NCBI GenBank assembly: GCA_022844565.1 | Contig: JALHLK010000023.1 | Span: 1-64,000 of the forward strand | DNA: 64,000 nucleotides | DNA from: Saprospiraceae bacterium | GTDB lineage: Bacteria > Bacteroidota > Bacteroidia > Chitinophagales > Saprospiraceae | Direction: 5' to 3' | In this document: piece by piece, positions 28,657 through 36,821 of the stretch | How positions within the stretch are numbered: position 1 is the first letter of the stretch | Layout: each line of letters opens with the position of its first letter | Notes under the pieces: generated by a model | Told to the model about the DNA's origin: nothing | Database searches by the model: none | What the model saw: the letters and a program-made list of their open reading frames with translations, nothing else | Translations under genes and position numbers: made by a program

Positions 28657-29904
28657 TCATTGTAACGAATCAATCTTTCTGAAATTACTCCCTTCATTAG
28701 ATGGTACCAATTCTAATACAAAATCTGTCTGTAATCCTTGCTCTTTGCGATGAGAAACAAAAATGATGGCTATCTCTTTTTGTGAGGCAATCGTATTCAA
28801 AAGTGCAACAAAAAGCTGTGCATTCTGATCGTCCAATCCCACAGTCGGCTCGTCGAGAATGAGCAATGTGGGTTGTTTTACAATGGCTCTGACCAGCATG
28901 ATGACTCTTTGTTGACCTGTGGATAGGTTTTGGAATTTTTTTTCTCTGTACTCAGGTCCTAGAAAGTCTAACCAATCTGAGGCAATTTTTATTTGAAGAT
29001 CTGTAGATTTGGTGTAGAGTCCTATAGAATCATAAAATCCCGATATGATCATCTCTTCATTGGTGTAGTTTCGGCTGAATAATTGTAACATTTTAGTGTA
29101 AAAATACCCTATGTGTTTCTTGATTTCCCATACAGTTTCTCCCGACCCCTTTTTAATACCAAATAAGGTGATGTCTTGGCCAAAAGCTTTTGGATTGTCA
29201 CCTATTATCATAGAAAGTAAGGTGCTTTTTCCGCTTCCGATCGGACCACTTAACTCCCAAAATTCACCTCTTTTTATGGTCCAAGAGAGATCTTTTAACA
29301 CAGGTTTGTCGAGATAGGAGACGTTAACTTTTTTTAAATCTATGATGGGATCAAAAAAAGTGATGTCCTTAAGTCTATGAAAAGGAAATTTTTTTAAATT
29401 GATTTTTGTAGTGGTTTGAAGAAGAAAATCGATGGTTGAAATATGAGATTTTATGGCAAAGTCTTGATCAATGGTGATCACCTGATCTATGAATGATAAG
29501 ATATCTTCCTTCCGGTCAAAAATTTGTATAAAGGTATATGTATCATTTTTTGTGGTGATTAAATTGATAAGTTCATCTAAGGTCTTTTTATCTATATTAC
29601 TATGTATATCGTCAAGAATGATATAGTCTAGTTCTTTTTTAAATGTATGTTCGATAAGTGCCATTTTTTGTTGCCCACTTGACATGCTTTCGATACTTGT
29701 GTTTTGGTAGGCTTTCGAAATGATAAATCTGTCATATTTAAATTCTTCATCTATTAATTTGCTAATCGTAATGGCTGAAACAATTTCACCTTTCAGAGTA
29801 CTAATATCAAAAGATTCTTGTAGCAGGTTTTTGTGTGTGATTTGATAGTAGAGATCACTTTTATTGATGGCATTATTACAGTAAATACCTAAGTGTTTAC
29901 GCAT
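28657..29904 (-). CDS. ABC-type ATPase with two nucleotide-binding halves, first half degenerate
   Basis: A 415-residue soluble protein made of two ABC ATPase halves. The C-terminal half (about 195-410) is complete: Walker A GPIGSGKST, signature LSTGQQRVIMLVRAI and Walker B LLILDEPTVGLD. The N-terminal half keeps a signature-like MSSGQQKMALIEHTF and Walker B YIILDDIHSNID but has lost the Walker A P-loop and is shortened. The layout resembles ModF-like tandem ATPases. No permease is adjacent, so a transport role is unproven. It lies 2 bp after a DUF4296 lipoprotein gene in an operon that starts with sixA. Confidence 0.8.
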   Translation of the reverse strand: MRKHLGIYCNNAINKSDLYYQITHKNLLQESFDISTLKGEIVSAITISKLIDEEFKYDRFIISKAYQNTSIESMSSGQQKMALIEHTFKKELDYIILDDIHSNIDKKTLDELINLITTKNDTYTFIQIFDRKEDILSFIDQVITIDQDFAIKSHISTIDFLLQTTTKINLKKFPFHRLKDITFFDPIIDLKKVNVSYLDKPVLKDLSWTIKRGEFWELSGPIGSGKSTLLSMIIGDNPKAFGQDITLFGIKKGSGETVWEIKKHIGYFYTKMLQLFSRNYTNEEMIISGFYDSIGLYTKSTDLQIKIASDWLDFLGPEYREKKFQNLSTGQQRVIMLVRAIVKQPTLLILDEPTVGLDDQNAQLFVALLNTIASQKEIAIIFVSHRKEQGLQTDFVLELVPSNEGSNFRKIDSLQ

Positions 29905-29906
29905 TG

Positions 29907-30248
29907 CTAATTCAGTTTGTATTTTTCATTAATACTTCTTACAGAATCTAAAACTTCGGTTTGTACACTGCTATTGAGTTCTGCATTACCTATCAGTTTT
30001 TTAAAATTACTTTCAAATTTAGCTTTATCTGTTTTGTGAATTTTAAATATTTGGGTTACAAAGATGGTTTTCATACTATCCTGTTGGTCTGGAAGAAACT
30101 CTTGAATAGCGATCTCTGCGACATGTAAGTCAATCATAATAGCGATCATTTTCTCCTTAGGAATATCAAGTGTGTATTTTGGTATTTTCGAATTTTTACA
30201 AGCAATTATAGAAAAGACTAGCAATATAAAAAAAAATTTTTTCATCAA
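29907..30248 (-). CDS. DUF4296 lipoprotein
   Basis: A 113-residue lipoprotein (lipobox SIIAC, Cys17) of the DUF4296 type: KMIAIMIDLHVAEIAIQEFL followed by a basic helical segment and a conserved end VLDSVRSINEKY. The family is confined to Bacteroidota and its function is unknown. It sits between sixA and the tandem ATPase gene with gaps of 5 and 2 bp. Confidence 0.85.
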   Translation of the reverse strand: MMKKFFFILLVFSIIACKNSKIPKYTLDIPKEKMIAIMIDLHVAEIAIQEFLPDQQDSMKTIFVTQIFKIHKTDKAKFESNFKKLIGNAELNSSVQTEVLDSVRSINEKYKLN

Positions 30249-30253
30249 CTGAA

Positions 30254-30742
30254 TTACATTTTGGGATAATAATATTTTAGAAAATTAAGATTGTCTTGTT
30301 TGACTTTATTCCAAGAATTGACCGAAGAATCCATCAATAAAATACCACAAGTTGATATGTTGTCAATATCTTGGTCTAAAATGCTGTAAGCAAAATAAGT
30401 GATACCTGGATTATGACAAAAAATAGCAATTGTATCATATTGATCGTTTGCTTCAGCAATTACATCCATCATTGTATCTGGTAAAGAGTGGTATAACTTT
30501 GGTAAAACATGAAAATCAGTCTTTTCTACATTGTGATTATGAGCAAAATATTCAGCTGTTTCTTTAGCTCGAGTCGCAGAACTTGTGTAAATTCCTTGAA
30601 CTATATAATTTAAGTCTTTCATTTTTTGAGCCATGATGGGTGCATCACGCAACCCTCTTTCATCCAATTTTCTATCATGATCGCTAAGGCCTAAATTAGT
30701 CCATGATGATTTTGCATGTCGTACCAATAATATTTTTTTCAT
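30254..30742 (-). CDS. sixA: SixA-like histidine phosphatase
   Basis: A 162-residue histidine phosphatase: the catalytic RHAKSSW (Arg8, His9) near the N-terminus, YTSSATRAKETAEYF with the second Arg, and IFCHNPGIT with the second His. SixA homologues dephosphorylate histidine phosphotransfer domains; other small-molecule substrates are possible. It is the first gene of a three-gene minus-strand operon; a perfect minus-strand -7 box (TATCTTTG, 30762-30769) lies 20 bp upstream. Confidence 0.88.
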   Translation of the reverse strand: MKKILLVRHAKSSWTNLGLSDHDRKLDERGLRDAPIMAQKMKDLNYIVQGIYTSSATRAKETAEYFAHNHNVEKTDFHVLPKLYHSLPDTMMDVIAEANDQYDTIAIFCHNPGITYFAYSILDQDIDNISTCGILLMDSSVNSWNKVKQDNLNFLKYYYPKM

Positions 30743-30774
30743 ACTTAAAGATTATGAATTACAAAGATATGAAT

Positions 30775-30876
30775 AAGCTATTAGCTTTTAGCTATGGGCT
30801 TTTAGCTTTTTTAGATTACTACATACCAATTCAATTATCTTTATCAAGCATTCACGCATTCAAGCATTCATGCATT
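30775..30876. repeat. Paired intergenic repeat, second copy
   Basis: AAGCTATTAGCTTTTAGCTA-type units at 30775-30808 and AAGCATTCACGCATTCAAGC-type units at 30846-30876. Read on the minus strand this gives the GAATGCTTGAATGCG block first and the AGCTAAAAGCTAATAGCT block second, the same order as at 15307-15390 on the plus strand. Lies between cysM and sixA. Confidence 0.7.
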
Positions 30877-30882
30877 AAAAAA

Positions 30883-31761
30883 TTAACCAAACAGATCACT
30901 ACTCAAATACCGATCACCTCTATCACACACGATTGAGACAATAACACCATGATCCAATTCAGATGCAAGTTGTAGTGAAGCATGCATAGAGCCACCGCTA
31001 CTCATACCTGCTAAGATGCCTTCTTCTTTTGCAAGTCTTCTTGTCATTATTGTAGCTTCTTCGGTCGAAACATCAATCTTACGATCTACACGAAAGTCTT
31101 CATATATTTTAGGGAGAAAAGCAGGTGACCATCGTCTAATACCTGGTATGCTTGATCCATCTTTGGGTTGTACACCAACTATTTGGATATTTGGATTTTG
31201 TTCTTTCAGATATCTACTTACACCCATGATGGTACCCGTCGTACCCATTGATGATACAAAGTGGGTGACCGTACCGTTAGTATCGCGAAAGACTTCAGGA
31301 CCTGTGGTGCGGTAGTGCATACCATAATTATCAGGATTGGCAAACTGATTGAGCATATAGTATCCTTCTTTTTCGACCATCTCATCTGCGAGTTCGCGAG
31401 AGTATTCTATTCCTTTTGAAGCATCAGTGAGAATCACTTTTGCACCATAAGCTTCCATCGTAAGGACACGCTCTTTCGTTGAGTTTGCCGGCATTAAGAG
31501 TGTCATATGTACGCCTGAAAGTTGAGCAATCATGGCCAATGCTATGCCTGTATTCCCACTTGTGGCTTCAACTAACCGATCTCCTGGTTTGATATCTCCT
31601 CTCTGAAGTGCCCCTGCGATCATACCATAAGCCGCCCTGTCTTTGACGCTACCTCCAGGATTATTTCCCTCCAGCTTGCCATAAATTTTGACATTTGGGT
31701 TTTGATTGAGGTGTTGTATCTCTACTAATGGCGTATTGCCGATAAGGTCGATTAATTTCAT
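30883..31761 (-). CDS. cysM: Cysteine synthase B (O-acetylserine sulfhydrylase)
   Basis: A 292-residue PLP enzyme. It has the IGNTPLVEI start, the PLP-Lys in NNPGGSVKDRAA (about Lys41), TSGNTGIALA for phosphate binding, and ends VCDRGDRYLSSDLF, a signature of the CysM branch. It makes cysteine from O-acetylserine and sulfide (or thiosulfate). It is 26 bp downstream of the serine acetyltransferase gene, so the pair forms a complete cysteine branch in one operon. Confidence 0.95.
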   Translation of the reverse strand: MKLIDLIGNTPLVEIQHLNQNPNVKIYGKLEGNNPGGSVKDRAAYGMIAGALQRGDIKPGDRLVEATSGNTGIALAMIAQLSGVHMTLLMPANSTKERVLTMEAYGAKVILTDASKGIEYSRELADEMVEKEGYYMLNQFANPDNYGMHYRTTGPEVFRDTNGTVTHFVSSMGTTGTIMGVSRYLKEQNPNIQIVGVQPKDGSSIPGIRRWSPAFLPKIYEDFRVDRKIDVSTEEATIMTRRLAKEEGILAGMSSGGSMHASLQLASELDHGVIVSIVCDRGDRYLSSDLFG

Positions 31762-31787
31762 ATATTTAGTATTGATTCTACTTTTTA

Positions 31788-32621
31788 TTACATATCCTTA
31801 AACACATACGTGTCAAACTCACTTTCGATCTCTAAATTCATAGCCGCCTTATAATAAACTTTGGTAAAAGGTGGAATACTTCTGGTCAGCCAGACGTTAC
31901 CACCCACTACGGAGTTTTGACCAATCACGGTCTTGCCGCCAAGGATCGTAGCACTTGCATAAATAACGACATGGTCTTCGATCGTGGGATGTCTTTTTAC
32001 AGTTGCATCTACCTTGTCTACGCTCAGTGCACCGAGTGTCACCCCTTGGTATATTTTGACATGATTACCAATATGGGTAGTTTCACCTATTACCACACCC
32101 GTACCGTGATCTATAAAAAAATATTCACCGATTGTTGCACCTGGGTGAATGTCTATACCTGTCTTACTATGTGCATATTCCGTAATAATCCTAGGGATAT
32201 CTTCTATACCTTGTCTTAACAACGTGTTTGCGATTCGATAGGCCATGATAGCATAAAATCCTGGGTAGGAGCGGATGATTTCACGTTTTGATTTGGCAGC
32301 AGGGTCTTGGAAGGCTGCCTCAATATCTTTATTTAGGAGATGTAAGATTTGCGGAAACTCGTCAAAAAACTTTTGAGTTTGCCCTTGAGCTTGCTCGTTA
32401 CTATTTTTACAATAATTGACTAAAAAAGACGAAAAGTCAGACTTTAGCCTTGATTCGTAGACTTTGATTTGTTCAACACTTGAAAATTTGATGGTTGAAA
32501 AATCTTGGAAAAACAAGCCTGTCAATTTTTTATAAAATTGAACAATTTCTACCGGACTCGGGCATGAAGAACATTCTTGGTGCTCAATTAATAGTTGCTG
32601 ATAATAATTTTCTACATTCAT
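31788..32621 (-). CDS. cysE: Serine O-acetyltransferase (EpsC/CysE type)
   Basis: A 277-residue acetyltransferase with an N-terminal helical region and a C-terminal left-handed beta helix. Family marks are [36 protein letters not shown] with the catalytic His, and [18 protein letters not shown]. It makes O-acetylserine from serine and acetyl-CoA, the substrate of the CysM encoded just downstream. A palindromic element lies 44 bp upstream of the start, so any promoter is inside or very near it. Confidence 0.93.
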   Translation of the reverse strand: MNVENYYQQLLIEHQECSSCPSPVEIVQFYKKLTGLFFQDFSTIKFSSVEQIKVYESRLKSDFSSFLVNYCKNSNEQAQGQTQKFFDEFPQILHLLNKDIEAAFQDPAAKSKREIIRSYPGFYAIMAYRIANTLLRQGIEDIPRIITEYAHSKTGIDIHPGATIGEYFFIDHGTGVVIGETTHIGNHVKIYQGVTLGALSVDKVDATVKRHPTIEDHVVIYASATILGGKTVIGQNSVVGGNVWLTRSIPPFTKVYYKAAMNLEIESEFDTYVFKDM

Positions 32622-32664
32622 TTTTTAAAAAATCTGGAGGAGTTAATCATTATGATTTAATTAT

Positions 32665-32840
32665 ACCTAAAAATCTAAAATGGATTTCCTATTACAGCTC
32701 AAAATTACTGCAAAATCAGTCGCTTCGCTCACTTTTTGCTTCGCACCATCCCGATTGCTATCGGGATGATTTGTCGCAAAAAATGCTGCTTTTATTGTAC
32801 TTTTGATCTTCATTACGGAACCCATTTTAGATATTTAGGT
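32665..32840. repeat. Palindromic-ended element, second sequence type
   Basis: A 176-bp element with imperfect inverted repeats of about 45 bp; the outer 19 bp match at 18 positions (ACCTAAAAATCTAAAATGG at 32665-32683 against the complement of 32822-32840). The centre carries a perfect 9-bp hairpin CATCCCGAT-TGCT-ATCGGGATG at 32747-32768, enclosed by a weaker TTTTTGC/GCAAAAA stem. It has the same length and design as copy 1 at 8.7 kb but unrelated ends. It fills most of the 330-bp gap between cysE and the ATP-grasp gene. Confidence 0.75.
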
Positions 32841-32951
32841 TAGATACAATAGCAAATATAACGCCATAAAAACATTATATTTTGGTGGCATGCTATAAAT
32901 TATGTATAAAATAACAAAAAATGGCTGAATGTTAAGAATTAATCAATGGGA

Positions 32952-34163
32952 TTAACTAGCCGGTCGTTCAGCTGCTGGCAAACTAGCATGATATTTTTCT
33001 TTAATAATCCAAAGATACTGATCAAGTAATTGGGTAATTCTTTCTTGATTTTCAGAAGCAATTACAAGCCCGATGTGATATTCTTTATGCAATTTCCAGT
33101 AAATCTCTTGATCACTAAACTCAGATAAATCGGGGTGTTGGTATCTCGAAAGACTGACGATGATGCCCGCAGAAAGATTTTTTGATTTGGGAAGTTGATA
33201 CTTTACACCTTTGATAAAGGCTATCTCTACAGCCGCCCATTCACCCCATAAGTTGATACCTGTTGCGGCTTCGACCATTTCTGCAAGGTTTGCACCTCCA
33301 ACCCTAGAGGCAGTCTCAAGAAAATAGTAATTACCATCTTTGTCTTTGATATACTCAGAGTGAGATGCACCATATCGTAATCCAAAGGCTTTGAGCAACT
33401 CACCATTTATTTTTGTAAGTGCTTTTGCGTCAGAATGATTGTCATTGAGAGCCATAGACCTGAATACACCGCCACCGTGAGCTACTTCAAAAGGCGTATC
33501 TAAATACATGCTTGTTTTGCTGAATACTACATTGTCATCCCACACTACGGTATCTACATGAAAAACCGATCCGGGTTTAAAAGTTTCTATTAAAAACTTG
33601 TGTCTATTGTCACCTAAGGCATGTATTTGTTCCCAAGCTTCTTCTTTCGAATAAACTTTTTTAATTCCCGTAGCAGATGCTTGGCCCCTAGGTTTAATCA
33701 TATACGGGGCTGAATTTTGAGTAAGAAATGCGTTAATATCTTCATCATAAAAAAGAGAAGAAAAACTTGGACTTGGTATGTTTTTATCTCTTGCTTGCAA
33801 GCGCATGGCCAATTTATCTCTAAAATGCCTTGCTGTCGTATCTCCCATACCGCCAATTCTGAAGTATTCTCTTAAAGATGCAACGATCTCTACATCAAAA
33901 TCATCCAAAGCAACTAAAGCATCAAATTTTTTAGATCGAAAAGTAAAGGCTAGACCATTGATGAGGTGTTCTATATTCCATTCTCCTTTACTATCTTCAT
34001 CCATGTAAAATGTCTCATGAATAGATGCCCAAGGCCAATCCTCACATTGTAATTTTGAAGATGTCAGTAGGTACATTTCAGCACCTAGATTATTACCATT
34101 TCTTAAAAATTCACTCCCTTTATAATAGCGACTGATCGCTAAAATTTTAATCTTTTTCTCCAT
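32952..34163 (-). CDS. ATP-grasp enzyme of unknown substrate
   Basis: A 403-residue ATP-grasp ligase. The start at 34163 (MEKKIKILAISR) is preferred to one four codons upstream. The N-terminal third is a Rossmann-like preATP-grasp domain; GDTTARHFRDKLAMRLQARD, APYMIKPRGQASATGIKKVY and YFLETASRVGGANLAEMVEA mark the ATP-grasp core, and NAG-type glycine loops follow. The layout resembles carboxylate-amine ligases such as the PurK/carnosine-synthase-like group. It lies 19 bp after the leucyl aminopeptidase stop, so the two may share a transcript and perhaps a dipeptide-related role (inference). Confidence 0.82.
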   Translation of the reverse strand: MEKKIKILAISRYYKGSEFLRNGNNLGAEMYLLTSSKLQCEDWPWASIHETFYMDEDSKGEWNIEHLINGLAFTFRSKKFDALVALDDFDVEIVASLREYFRIGGMGDTTARHFRDKLAMRLQARDKNIPSPSFSSLFYDEDINAFLTQNSAPYMIKPRGQASATGIKKVYSKEEAWEQIHALGDNRHKFLIETFKPGSVFHVDTVVWDDNVVFSKTSMYLDTPFEVAHGGGVFRSMALNDNHSDAKALTKINGELLKAFGLRYGASHSEYIKDKDGNYYFLETASRVGGANLAEMVEAATGINLWGEWAAVEIAFIKGVKYQLPKSKNLSAGIIVSLSRYQHPDLSEFSDQEIYWKLHKEYHIGLVIASENQERITQLLDQYLWIIKEKYHASLPAAERPAS

Positions 34164-34182
34164 ACAAAAACGCAATTATTAC

Positions 34183-35553
34183 CTATTTTTTAACATACTC
34201 AGCCAACAATCTGACTCCAAAAGCGGATGCAATTTTAGACTTGACTAAATCACTATCTACGAATGCAACCCCTGCAATGTCCAAATGTACCCAGTTTTCG
34301 TGATTTTCAGTAAAAAACTCTAAAAATTTTGCGGCTGTGATTGCACCAGCATATGGACGACCATGAAAATTTTTGATATCTGCAATATCTGAGTGCATCA
34401 TTTCACCATATTCTTCATCCAAAGGCATGTTCCATACTTTTTCACCTAAATGCTCACCAAGTTCGAATAAAGTTGCTGCTAATTTTTGATTTTTGGTAAA
34501 CATAGCGGCATATTGAGACCCAAAAGTCATCACACTACTTCCAGTGAGTGTGGCTAAGTCAATGATATTTGTAGGTTTTATTTTGTCGAGGGCATAAGAA
34601 ATAGCATCTACCAAAATGAGCCTTCCCTCTGCGTCTGTATCAATAATTTCTATTGTTTTTTTACTGTAAGATACGACCACATCACCTGGTCGAGTGGCCT
34701 TGCTACTTACTGCATTTTCTACGATGGGTAGGACTCCGACTACATTGACATTGGGTTTTTGATCGGCTATTAACTGCATAGCACCAATGACGGCTGCTGC
34801 ACCCCCAAGATCACTTTTCATATAGTGCATATTGGTAGATGGCTTGATCGATATACCACCTGTATCAAATGTGACGCCTTTACCGATGAGGGCATGATCT
34901 ACCCCTTTTTTCTTATTGCCTTGGTAAGAAATGGTGGCCAAATAAGTACCAAACTCACTTGCCTGACCCACAGATAGTAATGCTCCAAATCCTTTGCTGA
35001 TCAATTCTTTTTTGGAGATAATATCGACCTTCAAATCATACTTTTTACCAAGCGATTGTATATGCCCAACCAAAAAGTCTGGGTTTTTTACATTGGGTGG
35101 AAGATCTACGATATGCATTGCAGTTTTCATTGCTTCGGCTATCGACCTAACACTTTTCTCTAGTTTTTTACCCACAGTTTTATCAAATACTACTTTTTTG
35201 GCAGAATCTTTTGTTGATTTAAGACTCGCAAAATCATACTCCCATAAGAAAAACCCAAGCAAAACATTTTCAGCCACCGCATCAGATACTTCATCAAGGT
35301 TAATGATCGAAACAGTAAGTTCTCCTTTATATGATAGCAATGCCTTTCTAATGTAGGCGGTATTTTTACCAATTGTTGACGTATTGATTTTTAATAGGAT
35401 AATCGGATCAGCATTGGATTGATCAAAAAAGGTAACCATTTCTCCATGCTTTGACGGTAAAGAAGGGATTTTTGTCAGTGAAGTTTTATCAAGAAGCACT
35501 TTAGTTGATGCTTGACTCAATTCATTTTCAAGAAGAATGACGGAAATTTGCAA
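34183..35553 (-). CDS. pepA: Leucyl aminopeptidase, M17 family
   Basis: A 456-residue M17 aminopeptidase. The metal and catalytic region is clear: GKGVTFDTGGISIKPSTNMH, KSDLGGAAAV, the family signature NTDAEGRLILVDAI (written here IDTDAEGRL) and a C-terminal LDIAGVAFVDS. It releases N-terminal amino acids from peptides in the cytoplasm. The frame opens with TTG, directly after an in-frame TAG; no ATG occurs before residue 39, so TTG is the likely start. It is followed within 19 bp by an ATP-grasp gene. Confidence 0.92.
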   Translation of the reverse strand: MQISVILLENELSQASTKVLLDKTSLTKIPSLPSKHGEMVTFFDQSNADPIILLKINTSTIGKNTAYIRKALLSYKGELTVSIINLDEVSDAVAENVLLGFFLWEYDFASLKSTKDSAKKVVFDKTVGKKLEKSVRSIAEAMKTAMHIVDLPPNVKNPDFLVGHIQSLGKKYDLKVDIISKKELISKGFGALLSVGQASEFGTYLATISYQGNKKKGVDHALIGKGVTFDTGGISIKPSTNMHYMKSDLGGAAAVIGAMQLIADQKPNVNVVGVLPIVENAVSSKATRPGDVVVSYSKKTIEIIDTDAEGRLILVDAISYALDKIKPTNIIDLATLTGSSVMTFGSQYAAMFTKNQKLAATLFELGEHLGEKVWNMPLDEEYGEMMHSDIADIKNFHGRPYAGAITAAKFLEFFTENHENWVHLDIAGVAFVDSDLVKSKIASAFGVRLLAEYVKK

Positions 35554-35725
35554 CTACAAAATTTTTAAATGTTTAGTAAAATGGAGTAGGAGCAAAAATT
35601 GTGCTAAGTTTTTAGGAGGGTTTGGTGTGGGTGGTTGTTCACTGGTCTTTGGTCACAGGCTGATGGTTTTGGCTGATGGTAGAATTTGTAATTTTGGTAT
35701 ATTTGTGAGATTTTAAAATTTTCAT

Positions 35726-36463
35726 ATGCCACACCAAGTACATATTTTAAATGGAGATTGTCTCAGAGAACGATTTCCTTCTGAATTACCTGGTCAAATC
35801 ATTGTAATGCGTGAGTGCCTTGTAGATGGTCCAGTTGCAGCAAACACATTGGAGGATTTGTATCAAATTAGAGCAAAGTTTTTAATTGAAGAGTATGGAC
35901 TTTCAACAAGTCAAGAATACTTCGATCATACTATTTTGGAAGTTGATAAAATAAGAAATATTCCTGATCATAGTGAAGTATGTTTATGGTTTGAAGACGA
36001 CTTATTTTGTCAAGTCAATTTTTGGTTTGTAACTTATTTATTATTTCAAAGTGGTAAAAACTATAAAGTCTATCTGGTTAGACCAGAGATGCTCACCCAT
36101 GAAGGTTTTACTGGTTTAAGTCATGAAGATTTGATACACATTTTTGATCACAAAATTCTTATTGAGAACGTGCAAGAAATAGCTAATCTTTGGATATACT
36201 ATCAAAAGGAAAATTTCGAGTTATTATTAAAAGAGGCCAAAGAACTAAATACTTCTATGCCTTTTATATTTGACGCGGTAGAGGCTCATATTGCCAGAAA
36301 ACCGACAGAAGATCATCCTGGCAGACCTATCCAAGCTTTACTTGATATTACGAGAGAGCTAGACACTAAGGAATTTGAACCAATTTTTAAGGAATTTTCT
36401 AAAAGAGAGAAAATTTATGGATTTGGAGATTTGCAAGTGAGGAGAATGTTTGATTTAATTTGA
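35726..36463 (+). CDS. DUF1835 domain protein
   Basis: A 245-residue cytoplasmic protein whose first half fits DUF1835: HQVHILNGDCLRERFPSELP, IVMRECLVDGPV and VCLWFEDDLFCQVNFWF. The C-terminal part is helical. The family is widespread but without known biochemistry. A perfect -7 box TATATTTG (35698-35705) lies about 20 bp upstream. It stands alone between pepA and the SusC gene. Confidence 0.82.
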   Translation: MPHQVHILNGDCLRERFPSELPGQIIVMRECLVDGPVAANTLEDLYQIRAKFLIEEYGLSTSQEYFDHTILEVDKIRNIPDHSEVCLWFEDDLFCQVNFWFVTYLLFQSGKNYKVYLVRPEMLTHEGFTGLSHEDLIHIFDHKILIENVQEIANLWIYYQKENFELLLKEAKELNTSMPFIFDAVEAHIARKPTEDHPGRPIQALLDITRELDTKEFEPIFKEFSKREKIYGFGDLQVRRMFDLI

Positions 36464-36821
36464 AGAATAGGAAATTTACAGATTTCTTGATTATATGACC
36501 AATGGTTAAAACTCTTTTATATGGAATGTATTTTGTGGTAAATTTATGAAAAGATACTGTAAAAACGTAGTTTCAAAGAATGAAGACTTGATCAATTTAT
36601 CTCCATTTCATCATTTTTATTAGTGCTCGAACGCAGTTCATTTTTTTTGTAAAATACGGAATAACCTATGGAGCTTAATAAACTAAAAAAATCATATTTG
36701 CTAAATCTTATCTAAGATTCAAAGAGTGTTAAAATTTTAATCTTAAATTTATAAATGGATACATCGAAGTGAAATTCTTTTAACTTTACGAAAATATTTG
36801 TATAATATTAAACATGGATTT
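36464..36821. other. Gap before the SusC/SusD locus
   Basis: About 358 bp, A/T-rich, without a convincing gene, terminator hairpin or operator. A near-consensus -7 box TAACTTTA (36781-36788) is 34 bp before the likely start of the SusC gene but has no clear partner box. Confidence 0.4.

Noticed and set aside
32495-32806. A 103-codon plus-strand frame at the cysE start
   Set aside because: It is antisense to the cysE 5' end and runs through the palindromic element; no protein features.
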